Part shown: piece after piece, positions 7,356-15,823 of the stretch
Layout of the letters: every line of letters starts with the position of its first letter
Position numbering within the stretch: position 1 is the stretch's first letter
Source: Ignavibacteriales bacterium
GTDB taxonomy: Bacteria; Bacteroidota; Ignavibacteria; UBA10030
Reading direction: 5' to 3'
DNA: 64,000 nucleotides
NCBI GenBank assembly: GCA_026390575.1
Contig: JAPLFR010000015.1
Coordinates: 233,101-297,100, forward strand
Made by a program: the position numbers and the translations under genes
Notes under the pieces: model-generated
Databases searched by the model: none
The model's input: the letters and a program-made list of their open reading frames with translations, nothing else
What the model was told of the DNA's origin: nothing

Positions 7356-10300
7356 TCCGAAATACTGGAAGAGCCTCCGTGTGTTGGAAAACAAAAAACC
7401 TGAAGTTTCCCCGGATAGTGATGAGTTTATGGGTGGTGTGACAGATGATTTTTCTCCATCGGAAATGTCCGGAATGTCACGCAAACAGTTCCTTGCGTTG
7501 CTTGCTGCTTCCGCGGCCTTTACTGTAACGGGGTGTTCAAACTATCGAGACAAAGGTGAAATTGTACCTTATACAAAAAAACCCGAAGAGGTGACACCCG
7601 GCATTCCAAATTACTATGCTTCTACTTGTACGGGGTGTTCACAGTCATGTGGTATTCTTATTAAGACGCGAGAAGGACGTCCGATTAAAGTCGACGGTAA
7701 TCCCGATCATCCAATCAATCGTGGAAAGATTTGTGCAAAGGGACAGGCGAGCATTCTGAATCTCTACGATCCATTTCGTCTGCGCACAACACAGTATGGC
7801 AGTGCTTCCAATAAACATGGAGATGTGTCCTGGAAGCAGGCCGATGAAGAAATTATCCGTAGTCTTTCTGAAGCGGTTCAGCGTGGAAAAGAGATTGCTC
7901 TTGTGACCAGGGCAATCAATTCACCGACAACGAAAAAGCTCTTGGATGAATTTAAAACGAAGTTCCCAACAACAAAAGTCTATAGCTATTCACTTTTCAA
8001 TAATGAAACGCGCAGAAGGGCATGGCAAAAATGCTACGGTTCAAAAGAGTTGCCGGTCATTGAGTGGGAAAAAGCGAAAATTATTCTCGCGCTGGAATCC
8101 GATTTCCTTGGGACAGATGGAATGGTTGTTGAACAAATCCGGAAATTCTCGGATGCCCGGGATGTCATGAAAACGAAGAATTTCAACCGCTTTTACAGTA
8201 TTGAGGGCGTGATGTCTCTTACCGGGGCTAATGCTGATTACAGACTGCGACTTCGGCCTGATGCTCAGTTAGAATTTATTTTAGCGCTTGCAACGGAACT
8301 TGGGACTGATAAGTTTTCCTCGAGTTTGTCTCTTCGAGATGTTGCCCAGAAACATGGACTTTCAACGGAGATACTGCAACACCTTGTTGACGATTTAAGG
8401 AACTATCGCGGTGAAGCGATGATATACGCCGGGGATATTCTCTCGGAAGAAGTGCATATTGCCGTGAACTATTTGAATGAGCTTCTCGGGAATATAAAAC
8501 TTTTCCAGAAGGAACATTGTGCAATGAATGTTGTGCCCTTATCATCGTCGGAAGAAATAGAAACTCTTGTCAGTGAGATGAAATCAGGAAAGGTAGGGAT
8601 TGTCATCCACTTTGATTCAAATCCTATCTATCATCTTCCGAAAGAATTTGGCTATGAAGAAGCGCTGAAATCCGTACCGGTGAGTATCGGTCTTGTCGAG
8701 GCGGATAACGAAACATCTCGGCATTGTACGTTCGTGCTGCCGATTAATCATGCGTTCGAATCGTGGGGTGATTATCAAGTAAGGAACGGAATGCTTTCTC
8801 TGCAGCAGCCGGTCATCGCTCCGCTGTATGATACACGGCAAAAAGAAGCTGTTGTGCTTTCGTGGATAAATAAAAATGAATCCTACAAGGAAACAATCTA
8901 CCACGAATACCTTATGAGCCGCTGGGAAAAAGAAGTATTTCCGATGCTCAAGCTTAAAGTTGATTTCAAGACGTTTTGGTACTCCTCTTTGCATGACGGA
9001 ATTGTGGAGTTTCATGAGCCAATTAAAAGCACAGGAAAGTATAACACACGTGCGCTCACTTCAATTGCGCTCTTACCTGTCTCTGGTATGGGAGTCGCAT
9101 TGATAGAAAGTTCCTTTCTTGGTGATGGTTCGTATGCAAACAATGGCTGGCTTCAAGAGCTGCCGGATCCGATTTCAAAAATTGTGTGGGATAACTACGC
9201 TGCGGTCTCACCAAAGACGGCAAAGTCTCTTCACGTTGATAACAATGATGTGGTAGAAGTGAGGCTGCCGCAAGGATCGGTACTAATACCGGTCTTTTTA
9301 CAGCCAGGACAAGCAGATGATTTTATTTCTCTATCACTCGGCTATGGACGAATAAACGCCGGTCCGGTGGGAAACAATGTCGGAGTGAATGCAAACCAAT
9401 TACTATCCAAACACTCTTTTACCGGCTCACGCGTGTTCACGGGGGCGACGATAACTAAAACCGCGAGTCACTACGAACTTGTTTCAACGCAAGAACATCA
9501 TTCACTTGATGACGAATTCACTAAAAATCTGCATCTCAAAAGAAAAATTATCCGCGAAGGAACGCTTGCAGAATACGAAAAGAATCCAAATTTCCTTCAC
9601 GAAGAAAAAACAGAATTGCTCAATATCACCCCCGAAGTCGAATACAAAGGTGTCAAATGGGCAATGGCAATTGATCTGAACAAATGTATCGGATGTAATG
9701 TTTGTGTGGCGGGGTGTAATGTAGAAAATAATATCCCTGTCGTAGGCAAAGAGCAAACGGCAAAAGGACGCGCCATGCAATGGATTCGTATCGACCGATA
9801 TTACTCAGGAACCGATGCAAATCCATCGTTAAGTCATCAACCTATGTTATGTCAGCATTGCGATAATGCGCCATGTGAAAATGTGTGTCCTGTTGTAGCC
9901 ACGAACCACAGTCCCGACGGTCTTAATCAGATGGTGTACAACCGGTGTGTCGGCACAAAGTATTGTTCGAATAACTGTCCGTATAAAGTACGCCGATTTA
10001 ATTTCTACAATTGGCGAAACAGTTTCGCAGATGGATATTACGAACAGCAGCCGGTTAGTCTCGTGCACAATCCGGAAGTAACTGTTCGCTCACGCGGCGT
10101 TATGGAAAAATGTACCTTCTGCATCCAACGGATTATGGAAGCCCGGCAGCATGCAATAGAACAAGGGCGTGAACTTGCAGGCAGTGATGTAAAAACTGCA
10201 TGTCAGGAAGCGTGTCCTGCGACAGCGATAGTGTTTGGAGATATGAATGATCAGAATTCAGAAGTATCGAAATACCGCACGCATACATTGGGGTATCACG

Positions 10301-10380
10301 TACTGGAAGAAACGAATGTGCGTCCGAATGTAACATACCTTGCCAAGTTGCGCAATGTTGAATCGGAGAAATCGACTTGA
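7345..10380 (+). CDS. actB: Alternative complex III subunit B, FeS and molybdopterin-oxidoreductase-like fusion
   Basis: This 1011-residue subunit starts at the ATG at 7345 (MAHNPKYW). The first 65 residues match the extended Tat-type leader known in this family: YWKSL near the start, then S-R-K-Q-F-L and a hydrophobic stretch ending V-T-G-C. A molybdopterin-oxidoreductase-like domain follows (about residues 90-740), with cysteines 95, 98, 102 and 130 arranged as a ferredoxin-type site. The C-terminal domain has four cysteine clusters: DLNKCIGCNVCVAGC, CQHCDNAPCENVC, CVGTKYCSNNC and CTFC with CQEACP. These match the FeS clusters that pass quinol electrons to ActA. It overlaps actC by 4 nt. 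Confidence 0.93.
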   Translation: MAHNPKYWKSLRVLENKKPEVSPDSDEFMGGVTDDFSPSEMSGMSRKQFLALLAASAAFTVTGCSNYRDKGEIVPYTKKPEEVTPGIPNYYASTCTGCSQSCGILIKTREGRPIKVDGNPDHPINRGKICAKGQASILNLYDPFRLRTTQYGSASNKHGDVSWKQADEEIIRSLSEAVQRGKEIALVTRAINSPTTKKLLDEFKTKFPTTKVYSYSLFNNETRRRAWQKCYGSKELPVIEWEKAKIILALESDFLGTDGMVVEQIRKFSDARDVMKTKNFNRFYSIEGVMSLTGANADYRLRLRPDAQLEFILALATELGTDKFSSSLSLRDVAQKHGLSTEILQHLVDDLRNYRGEAMIYAGDILSEEVHIAVNYLNELLGNIKLFQKEHCAMNVVPLSSSEEIETLVSEMKSGKVGIVIHFDSNPIYHLPKEFGYEEALKSVPVSIGLVEADNETSRHCTFVLPINHAFESWGDYQVRNGMLSLQQPVIAPLYDTRQKEAVVLSWINKNESYKETIYHEYLMSRWEKEVFPMLKLKVDFKTFWYSSLHDGIVEFHEPIKSTGKYNTRALTSIALLPVSGMGVALIESSFLGDGSYANNGWLQELPDPISKIVWDNYAAVSPKTAKSLHVDNNDVVEVRLPQGSVLIPVFLQPGQADDFISLSLGYGRINAGPVGNNVGVNANQLLSKHSFTGSRVFTGATITKTASHYELVSTQEHHSLDDEFTKNLHLKRKIIREGTLAEYEKNPNFLHEEKTELLNITPEVEYKGVKWAMAIDLNKCIGCNVCVAGCNVENNIPVVGKEQTAKGRAMQWIRIDRYYSGTDANPSLSHQPMLCQHCDNAPCENVCPVVATNHSPDGLNQMVYNRCVGTKYCSNNCPYKVRRFNFYNWRNSFADGYYEQQPVSLVHNPEVTVRSRGVMEKCTFCIQRIMEARQHAIEQGRELAGSDVKTACQEACPATAIVFGDMNDQNSEVSKYRTHTLGYHVLEETNVRPNVTYLAKLRNVESEKST

Positions 10381-11747
10381 CTACAGCAGTCATTGACTAT
10401 TCAAAAGAACCACAGATTACAACGAAGCCGGTTGCGTCGGCGGACATTGACGCAACAATTGAAGCTCCATTAAATCGTTTCCCATCGCAGCGGTGGTGGA
10501 TCGCATTTGGTGTTACACTTTCTGTATTGGCGTTTGGTCTCTTTGCAGTAATAATGATCCAAATAAAAGGACTTGGAGTGGCGGGTTTCAATCAGCCCGT
10601 TGCGTGGGCGTTTGATGTTACAAATTTCGTTTTCTGGGTTGGCATCGGTCATGCAGGTACGCTTATTTCAGCTATACTTTTTCTGATGCGCCAGCGGTGG
10701 CGGAATGCCATTGCACGTTTTGCGGAGGCAATGACTATCTTCGCAGTCATATGCGCCGGCATGTTTGTGACAGTGACACATCTTGGCCGTGTTTGGTTGA
10801 TGGGATATCTCTTCCCGTACCCCAATCAACATGGGTTGTGGATCAACTTTAACTCGCCGCTCGTGTGGGATGTGTTTGCTGTTTCGACATATTTCACCGT
10901 TTCGTTCGTTTTTTGGTATCTCGGTCTCATACCGGACTTTGCAACATTACGTGATCGGGCGGGAAATAAGTATAAAAAAATTATCTATTCGATCCTGAGT
11001 CTTGGCTGGCGGTTTTCGAATCGTCATTGGACGCACTATGAACGGTTGTATCTTATCCTTGCAGGTTTTGCTACTCCGCTCGTGCTCTCGGTACATACGA
11101 TTGTGAGTTTTGATTTTGCAGTTTCGATTATGCCGGGTTGGCATGCAACAATCTTTCCGCCATACTTTGTTGCCGGTGCAGTCTTTTCCGGTTTTGCGAT
11201 GGTGCAGAACGTGCTTATTCTTGTTCGGAAGATGTTCAAATTCGAGCACATCATTACGATAAAACATCTTGAAAATATGAACAAAGTCATGCTTCTCACT
11301 GGCAGTATGGTCGGGTATGCATATGCGATGGAATTCTTCATGGCTTGGTACAGCGGAAGCCAGTTCGAACGGTTTGTGTTCCTCAACCGTGCACTTGGGC
11401 CGTACGCGTGGGCATACTGGACGATGGTTACCTGTAATGTTATTTTTGTGCAGGGCTTCTGGTTTAAAAAGATTCGCACGAACGTTCCTGTTATGTTTGT
11501 GATTGGAATATTGGTGAATGTCGGCATGTGGTTTGAAAGGTACGTTATCATTGTGACATCTCTTTCGCGTGATTTTTTGCCGTCGAGCTGGGGACATTTT
11601 TCACCGACACTCTATGATTATGGAATTCTATCGCTTGGATTCGGTTTATTTTTCACCTGTGTACTGCTCTTTGTCCGCTTCCTGCCGTCGGTTGCGATGG
11701 CAGAGTTGAAAGCGGTGGTCGATGGCGCACAACCAAAGAAGCATTGA
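10377..11747 (+). CDS. actC: Alternative complex III subunit C, NrfD-like quinol-oxidising membrane protein
   Basis: This is a 456-residue integral membrane protein of the NrfD/polysulfide reductase type with about ten hydrophobic segments. The TTG start at 10377 overlaps the actB stop (TTGA), and GGAG lies 10 nt upstream; no nearby ATG competes. The first membrane helix follows an N-terminal cytoplasmic tail of about 40 residues (FPSQRWWIAFG). In this complex ActC supplies a quinol-binding site at the periplasmic side and docks the FeS domain of ActB. Its position between actB and actD/E is the canonical one. Confidence 0.92.
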   Translation: MTTAVIDYSKEPQITTKPVASADIDATIEAPLNRFPSQRWWIAFGVTLSVLAFGLFAVIMIQIKGLGVAGFNQPVAWAFDVTNFVFWVGIGHAGTLISAILFLMRQRWRNAIARFAEAMTIFAVICAGMFVTVTHLGRVWLMGYLFPYPNQHGLWINFNSPLVWDVFAVSTYFTVSFVFWYLGLIPDFATLRDRAGNKYKKIIYSILSLGWRFSNRHWTHYERLYLILAGFATPLVLSVHTIVSFDFAVSIMPGWHATIFPPYFVAGAVFSGFAMVQNVLILVRKMFKFEHIITIKHLENMNKVMLLTGSMVGYAYAMEFFMAWYSGSQFERFVFLNRALGPYAWAYWTMVTCNVIFVQGFWFKKIRTNVPVMFVIGILVNVGMWFERYVIIVTSLSRDFLPSSWGHFSPTLYDYGILSLGFGLFFTCVLLFVRFLPSVAMAELKAVVDGAQPKKH

Positions 11748-11760
11748 ACAAGAAACGTCT

Positions 11761-12900
11761 ATGATGCAAAAACAATTGTATTCTATAACAGCCCTGTTCG
11801 ATTCGCCGGATGAAATTATTCAAGCGGCAGAAAAAACAAACAAAGCGGGATACACAAAGTATGATGTGCATACACCATATCCTGTTCATGGCATGGACCA
11901 TGCGATGCGATTGAAAACCTCGAAGATCGGTTATTTTGCATTCGTATTCGGTCTGCTTGGTGCAATGAGTGCTGTTATATTCATTTCATGGATAACGATC
12001 TCTGATTATCCGCTCGTCATCGGAGGAAAGCCATTCTGGTCGTGGCCTGCATTTGTACCTGTTTCATTTGAATTGACGGTCTTATGTGCATCTGTACTTT
12101 CAACGCTTACAATGATTATTCTCTACTTCAAATTTCCGAACACTGCACATCCACTGCATGACACACAGTATATGAAACATATTTCGTCCAACAAATTTGG
12201 TCTTAGCATCCAGGCAGAAGACCCAAAGTTCGATGAAAAACTAGTAAGAGGATTTTTAAAGTCAGTCGGCGGAAAAGAGATTACTGCTGTCTTTTTCGAA
12301 CCAGAAGAAATCAACCATGGGCAAAAGCTGTTCGATTGGAAGTTTATCGGTGTTCTCGCGGTTGTTGCGCTTACAGTTTCGGCAGCGACATATTTCACGC
12401 TCAATAAGTTCATGTACATGCAGCCCTTCAACTGGATGATGGTGCAGAACAAATTGAAACCACAGCAGTCGAGCGATTTATTTAAGGATGGCATTGGAAT
12501 GCGGCAGCCAGTGGAGGGAACTGTCGCTCGAGGATTTATACCGTATCCTTTCAAAGGAAAACCGGAGGATGCCGGAAAATATCTCGTTGATCCGTTGCTC
12601 CCGACAAAAGAAGTTCTGGATCGGGGAAAGTCGAAATATCTTACCTTTTGCAGTCCTTGTCACGGTAACTTCGCACGCGGTGACAGCCGTTTGCAGGGGC
12701 AATTCCCAAATCCGCCGACTCTCCATTCTGACAAAGTACGCAATTGGCCTGATGGTAGAATTTATCACGTTATCACGGAAGGACAGAATGCGATGCCGAG
12801 TTATGCTCCTCAACTTTCTCCGGAAGATCGCTGGGCAATCATCAATTATATTCGTGTACTCCAGCGGGCGCAGAATGCAAAGGAGTCCGACTTGAAATGA
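11761..12900 (+). CDS. Fused alternative complex III subunits D and E (membrane protein plus monohaem cytochrome c)
   Basis: The N-terminal 180 residues form an ActD-type (DUF3341) domain: ITALFDSPDE and YTPYPVHGMDHAM-like segments around two membrane helices. After another membrane helix near residues 195-215, the C-terminal half is a class I cytochrome c with CSPCH at about 297-301 and an AMPSYAPQLSPEDR segment giving the axial methionine. ActD and ActE are separate genes in the best studied systems, so this is a fusion. The frame is open from an ATG at 11722, but the domain begins at the 11761 ATG pair; I chose that, with moderate certainty. The gene overlaps actF by 4 nt (ATGA). Confidence 0.88.
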   Translation: MMQKQLYSITALFDSPDEIIQAAEKTNKAGYTKYDVHTPYPVHGMDHAMRLKTSKIGYFAFVFGLLGAMSAVIFISWITISDYPLVIGGKPFWSWPAFVPVSFELTVLCASVLSTLTMIILYFKFPNTAHPLHDTQYMKHISSNKFGLSIQAEDPKFDEKLVRGFLKSVGGKEITAVFFEPEEINHGQKLFDWKFIGVLAVVALTVSAATYFTLNKFMYMQPFNWMMVQNKLKPQQSSDLFKDGIGMRQPVEGTVARGFIPYPFKGKPEDAGKYLVDPLLPTKEVLDRGKSKYLTFCSPCHGNFARGDSRLQGQFPNPPTLHSDKVRNWPDGRIYHVITEGQNAMPSYAPQLSPEDRWAIINYIRVLQRAQNAKESDLK

Positions 12901-14081
12901 GCGATCAGTATTCTTCGATAGAATCTTTGAAGAAACCATTGCCTACGATTATCAACAGTGTCGGCTGGGGATTTCTTTTATTAGGAGCAGCGTGTTATGC
13001 ACTTGGCTATTTGGTGGATGCACGCCATGCAGCATTTGTTCACGTAGTGAATTTTCTTTTCCTAACGAGTATCGGCATTGGCGCTTTGTTCCTCATTGCA
13101 CTTGAATATATCGCCGGGGCCGTCTGGAGTGTTCCGATGCGGCGAGTGAACGAGTTTCTTGCCACGTTAACTCCTATCGCAGCACTGATGGCATTGCCGC
13201 TTTATTTTCATCTCAATGACCTCTATCGATGGGTGAAGGCAGAAACCGTTGCGCATGATGCCGTACTAAAAGTAAAAGAACCGTACCTCAACGTCAATTT
13301 TTTTACATTTCGGTTTGTTGTTATTTTCGGATTGTGGACACTGTTCCTTTATTTGTTTACACGGAACTCGCAGAGGCAGGATATCGATAAAGATCAGAAA
13401 CATACAAAATTTAATATAGGTCTTGCCGCAGCTTTCATGCCAATCTTTGCGATCGGATTAACACTTATTGCAATTGATTGGGCAATGAGTCTGGAGCCGC
13501 ATTGGTATTCAACAATTTATGGTGTGTATTATTTCTCCGGCACTATTTTGGCGGGAATATCAGCAGCAACGTATATCATCGTAAAACTACATGAGCATGG
13601 ATATTTTCCGCAACTAAGGCGCGATCATTTTTACAGTCTCGGCACGTTGATATTTGTTTTTGTCAACTTCTGGGCATATATAGCATTCAGTCAATTTCTG
13701 CTTATCTGGTATGCGAACCTTCCGGAAGAAACGTACTGGTTCATCGCCCGCTGGAAAAATGGCTGGGAGTATATCTCGATGCTCCTTATTGTTGTCCATT
13801 TTGCTGTACCGTATTTTATGCTGTTGTCTCAGGATTCAAAGATGGATCTAAAACGTCTGAAGTTTATGTCCATATGGGTACTCTTTGCACACTTGCTTGA
13901 TTTGTATTGGCTTGTCATGCCGAGTTATAGTACATCGCCGGTAGTGAGCTGGATGGAAATTAGTTTTCCTCTTCTCATTGTTGGCTTAGTTATAGTAACA
14001 TTTTCATGGAAAATGAAACGACAGAATTTGATACCAATCGGCGACCCGAAGCTCGAACGCGGATTAGAATTTCGATTGTAA
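12897..14081 (+). CDS. actF: Alternative complex III subunit F, second NrfD-like membrane subunit
   Basis: This 394-residue polytopic membrane protein has about ten hydrophobic segments and is the paralogue of ActC that completes the quinol:cytochrome c oxidoreductase membrane core. Translation is coupled to the ActD-ActE gene through ATGA. Typical features are the conserved aromatic-rich loops such as DWAMSLEPHWYSTIYGVYYFSG and the WLVMP segment near the C terminus. In known structures this subunit holds a possible proton path rather than a redox cofactor. Nineteen nucleotides separate it from the next cytochrome gene. Confidence 0.9.
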   Translation: MSDQYSSIESLKKPLPTIINSVGWGFLLLGAACYALGYLVDARHAAFVHVVNFLFLTSIGIGALFLIALEYIAGAVWSVPMRRVNEFLATLTPIAALMALPLYFHLNDLYRWVKAETVAHDAVLKVKEPYLNVNFFTFRFVVIFGLWTLFLYLFTRNSQRQDIDKDQKHTKFNIGLAAAFMPIFAIGLTLIAIDWAMSLEPHWYSTIYGVYYFSGTILAGISAATYIIVKLHEHGYFPQLRRDHFYSLGTLIFVFVNFWAYIAFSQFLLIWYANLPEETYWFIARWKNGWEYISMLLIVVHFAVPYFMLLSQDSKMDLKRLKFMSIWVLFAHLLDLYWLVMPSYSTSPVVSWMEISFPLLIVGLVIVTFSWKMKRQNLIPIGDPKLERGLEFRL

Positions 14082-14100
14082 TTGATGATAGAAAAGACGA

Positions 14101-15036
14101 ATGGATCAAACACCACACTATAAAGATGAGATCGACTGGCGGGATTTGGCAAGAAAACCGGAGAAGTTATTTGGTTATTCGTATATCTATGTTCTTGCTG
14201 CCTTGGTTGGCATTGGATTACTCTACGTCAGGAATCTGAATACGATTGGGAAGAACGGAGTGAATCCAACAGTTTTGCAAGACTCCACGGCCTTGATAAA
14301 AGATATTCCTCTTCGGAGTCCGCGGCTCATTCCACCGCTCGATGTGATGAAAGCTGGTGTCTCAACGCCGGAGTTCATTAAAAAAGGGCAGGAATTGTTT
14401 AAGGCAAATTGTGTTGCATGCCATGGTGAGAACGGTCAAGGCGACGGACCAACGGCATCGATGCTGAATCCGAAGCCGCGTAATTTTCATTCACTTGCAG
14501 GTTGGAAAAACGGCTCAAAAGTTTCGCAGATGTATAAAACACTGGAAGAGGGAATTACTGGGGGCGGAATGGCTTCATACAATTATATGCCGCCTGAGGA
14601 TAGGTTTGCTCTTATTCACTACACACGAACGTTGGCGAATAACCAACCACAGGATTCTCCGGATGAATTAAATCAGCTTGATGCTGCATATCAGCTTTCG
14701 AAGGGAATGAACGTTACCGGACAGATTCCCATTAAAAAGGCAATGCAAATTGTAATAAAAGAAGATGATCCTTTGATCGCAAAGATTCAGGAAATCAAAA
14801 GGAAGATGGATGCATCAGAGACCGTCGGCGCGGAGACATTAAAACTTGTCTCGTTCAATGAAACGAAAGTAATAATAAGCGCCCTGCATATGAAAAATAA
14901 CGTGAAGAATGTGGATGAGTTTATCAGAACCGTATCTTCAGATCCGATTCATAATGGATTTAAAACAAACGTCATTTTGCTATCCCACGATGAGTGGATA
15001 GAGTTGTATCGATATATTTATTCAGTCATTCAATAG
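14101..15036 (+). CDS. Membrane-anchored monohaem cytochrome c
   Basis: This 311-residue protein has an N-terminal cytoplasmic stretch, one membrane helix (about residues 27-43) and a class I cytochrome c domain with CVACH at 104-108. The likely methionine ligand is in SYNYMPPEDR. About 110 extra residues follow the haem domain (residues 200-311), are charged, and match nothing I recognise. It is placed right after actF and before sco, so it may be the ActE-like electron carrier or a link between complex III and the oxidase. The preceding fused ActD-ActE already contains one monohaem domain, so this operon encodes two. Confidence 0.85.
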   Translation: MDQTPHYKDEIDWRDLARKPEKLFGYSYIYVLAALVGIGLLYVRNLNTIGKNGVNPTVLQDSTALIKDIPLRSPRLIPPLDVMKAGVSTPEFIKKGQELFKANCVACHGENGQGDGPTASMLNPKPRNFHSLAGWKNGSKVSQMYKTLEEGITGGGMASYNYMPPEDRFALIHYTRTLANNQPQDSPDELNQLDAAYQLSKGMNVTGQIPIKKAMQIVIKEDDPLIAKIQEIKRKMDASETVGAETLKLVSFNETKVIISALHMKNNVKNVDEFIRTVSSDPIHNGFKTNVILLSHDEWIELYRYIYSVIQ

Positions 15037-15048
15037 AGACATATACCT

Positions 15049-15816
15049 ATGAAACAGAAAAGTATTATTGTTCTTCTACTCCTCATATTTACGATGAAGG
15101 GAATAGGACAGCAGGCAAAGCATCCTGTCGGTATCATCGAAAAACTTGGGCAATATGTACCAATGGATGTTGAGCTTTATGCTGAATCGGGCAACCTTGT
15201 ACAGCTTAAGTCAATCATCGATAAACCGACTATCATTACCTTCGTCTATTACAAATGTCCCGGTATTTGCAGTCCTCTCTTAACAGAGGTGGCAAAGATT
15301 GTTGACAAAATGGATCTCGAACTCGGCAAGGATTATCAGATTCTTACATTGAGCTTCGATCACAATGAACGCCCGGAACTTGCTCAGGAGAAGAAGGATA
15401 ACTATCTCACGGAGATTAAAAAGACGGTCAATCCTAATGGATGGAGATTCTTCACCGGTGATAGCGTGAACATCCATCGGTTTACTGATGCAGCAGGATT
15501 TTATTTTGCCAAAAGCGGGAATGATTGGATTCATGCCGCTACACTTATTGCCATTTCTCCGCAGGGGAAAGTGACGCGCTATCTCTACGGAATTCATCAA
15601 CTTCCATTGGATGTAAAACTTGCACTGATGGAGGCGTCTGAAGGAAAAACAAGTCCGACGATTTCCAAGGTGCTCAACTTCTGCTATGCGTACGATCCGG
15701 AGGGGAAACATTATACATTCAATGTTGTCCGCATCAGCGGTGTCGTGATTATTGGACTCGTAGCAGTCTTTATGTTTGTCTTTGTTGTAAAGCCAAAAAA
15801 GAAAGCTGAAAGGTAA
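15049..15816 (+). CDS. SCO1/SenC-type copper chaperone
   Basis: This 255-residue protein has a signal peptide (about residues 1-20), a thioredoxin-like Sco domain and a C-terminal membrane helix (about 228-248). The copper ligands are visible: CPGIC (Cys-x3-Cys) after FVYYK, and a histidine in the WIHAATL segment. Sco proteins deliver copper to the CuA centre of oxidase subunit II. The gene sits 12 nt after the cytochrome gene and 7 nt before oxidase subunit I. The C-terminal anchor is a less usual arrangement than an N-terminal one. Confidence 0.9.
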   Translation: MKQKSIIVLLLLIFTMKGIGQQAKHPVGIIEKLGQYVPMDVELYAESGNLVQLKSIIDKPTIITFVYYKCPGICSPLLTEVAKIVDKMDLELGKDYQILTLSFDHNERPELAQEKKDNYLTEIKKTVNPNGWRFFTGDSVNIHRFTDAAGFYFAKSGNDWIHAATLIAISPQGKVTRYLYGIHQLPLDVKLALMEASEGKTSPTISKVLNFCYAYDPEGKHYTFNVVRISGVVIIGLVAVFMFVFVVKPKKKAER

Positions 15817-15823
15817 TAAGGAT

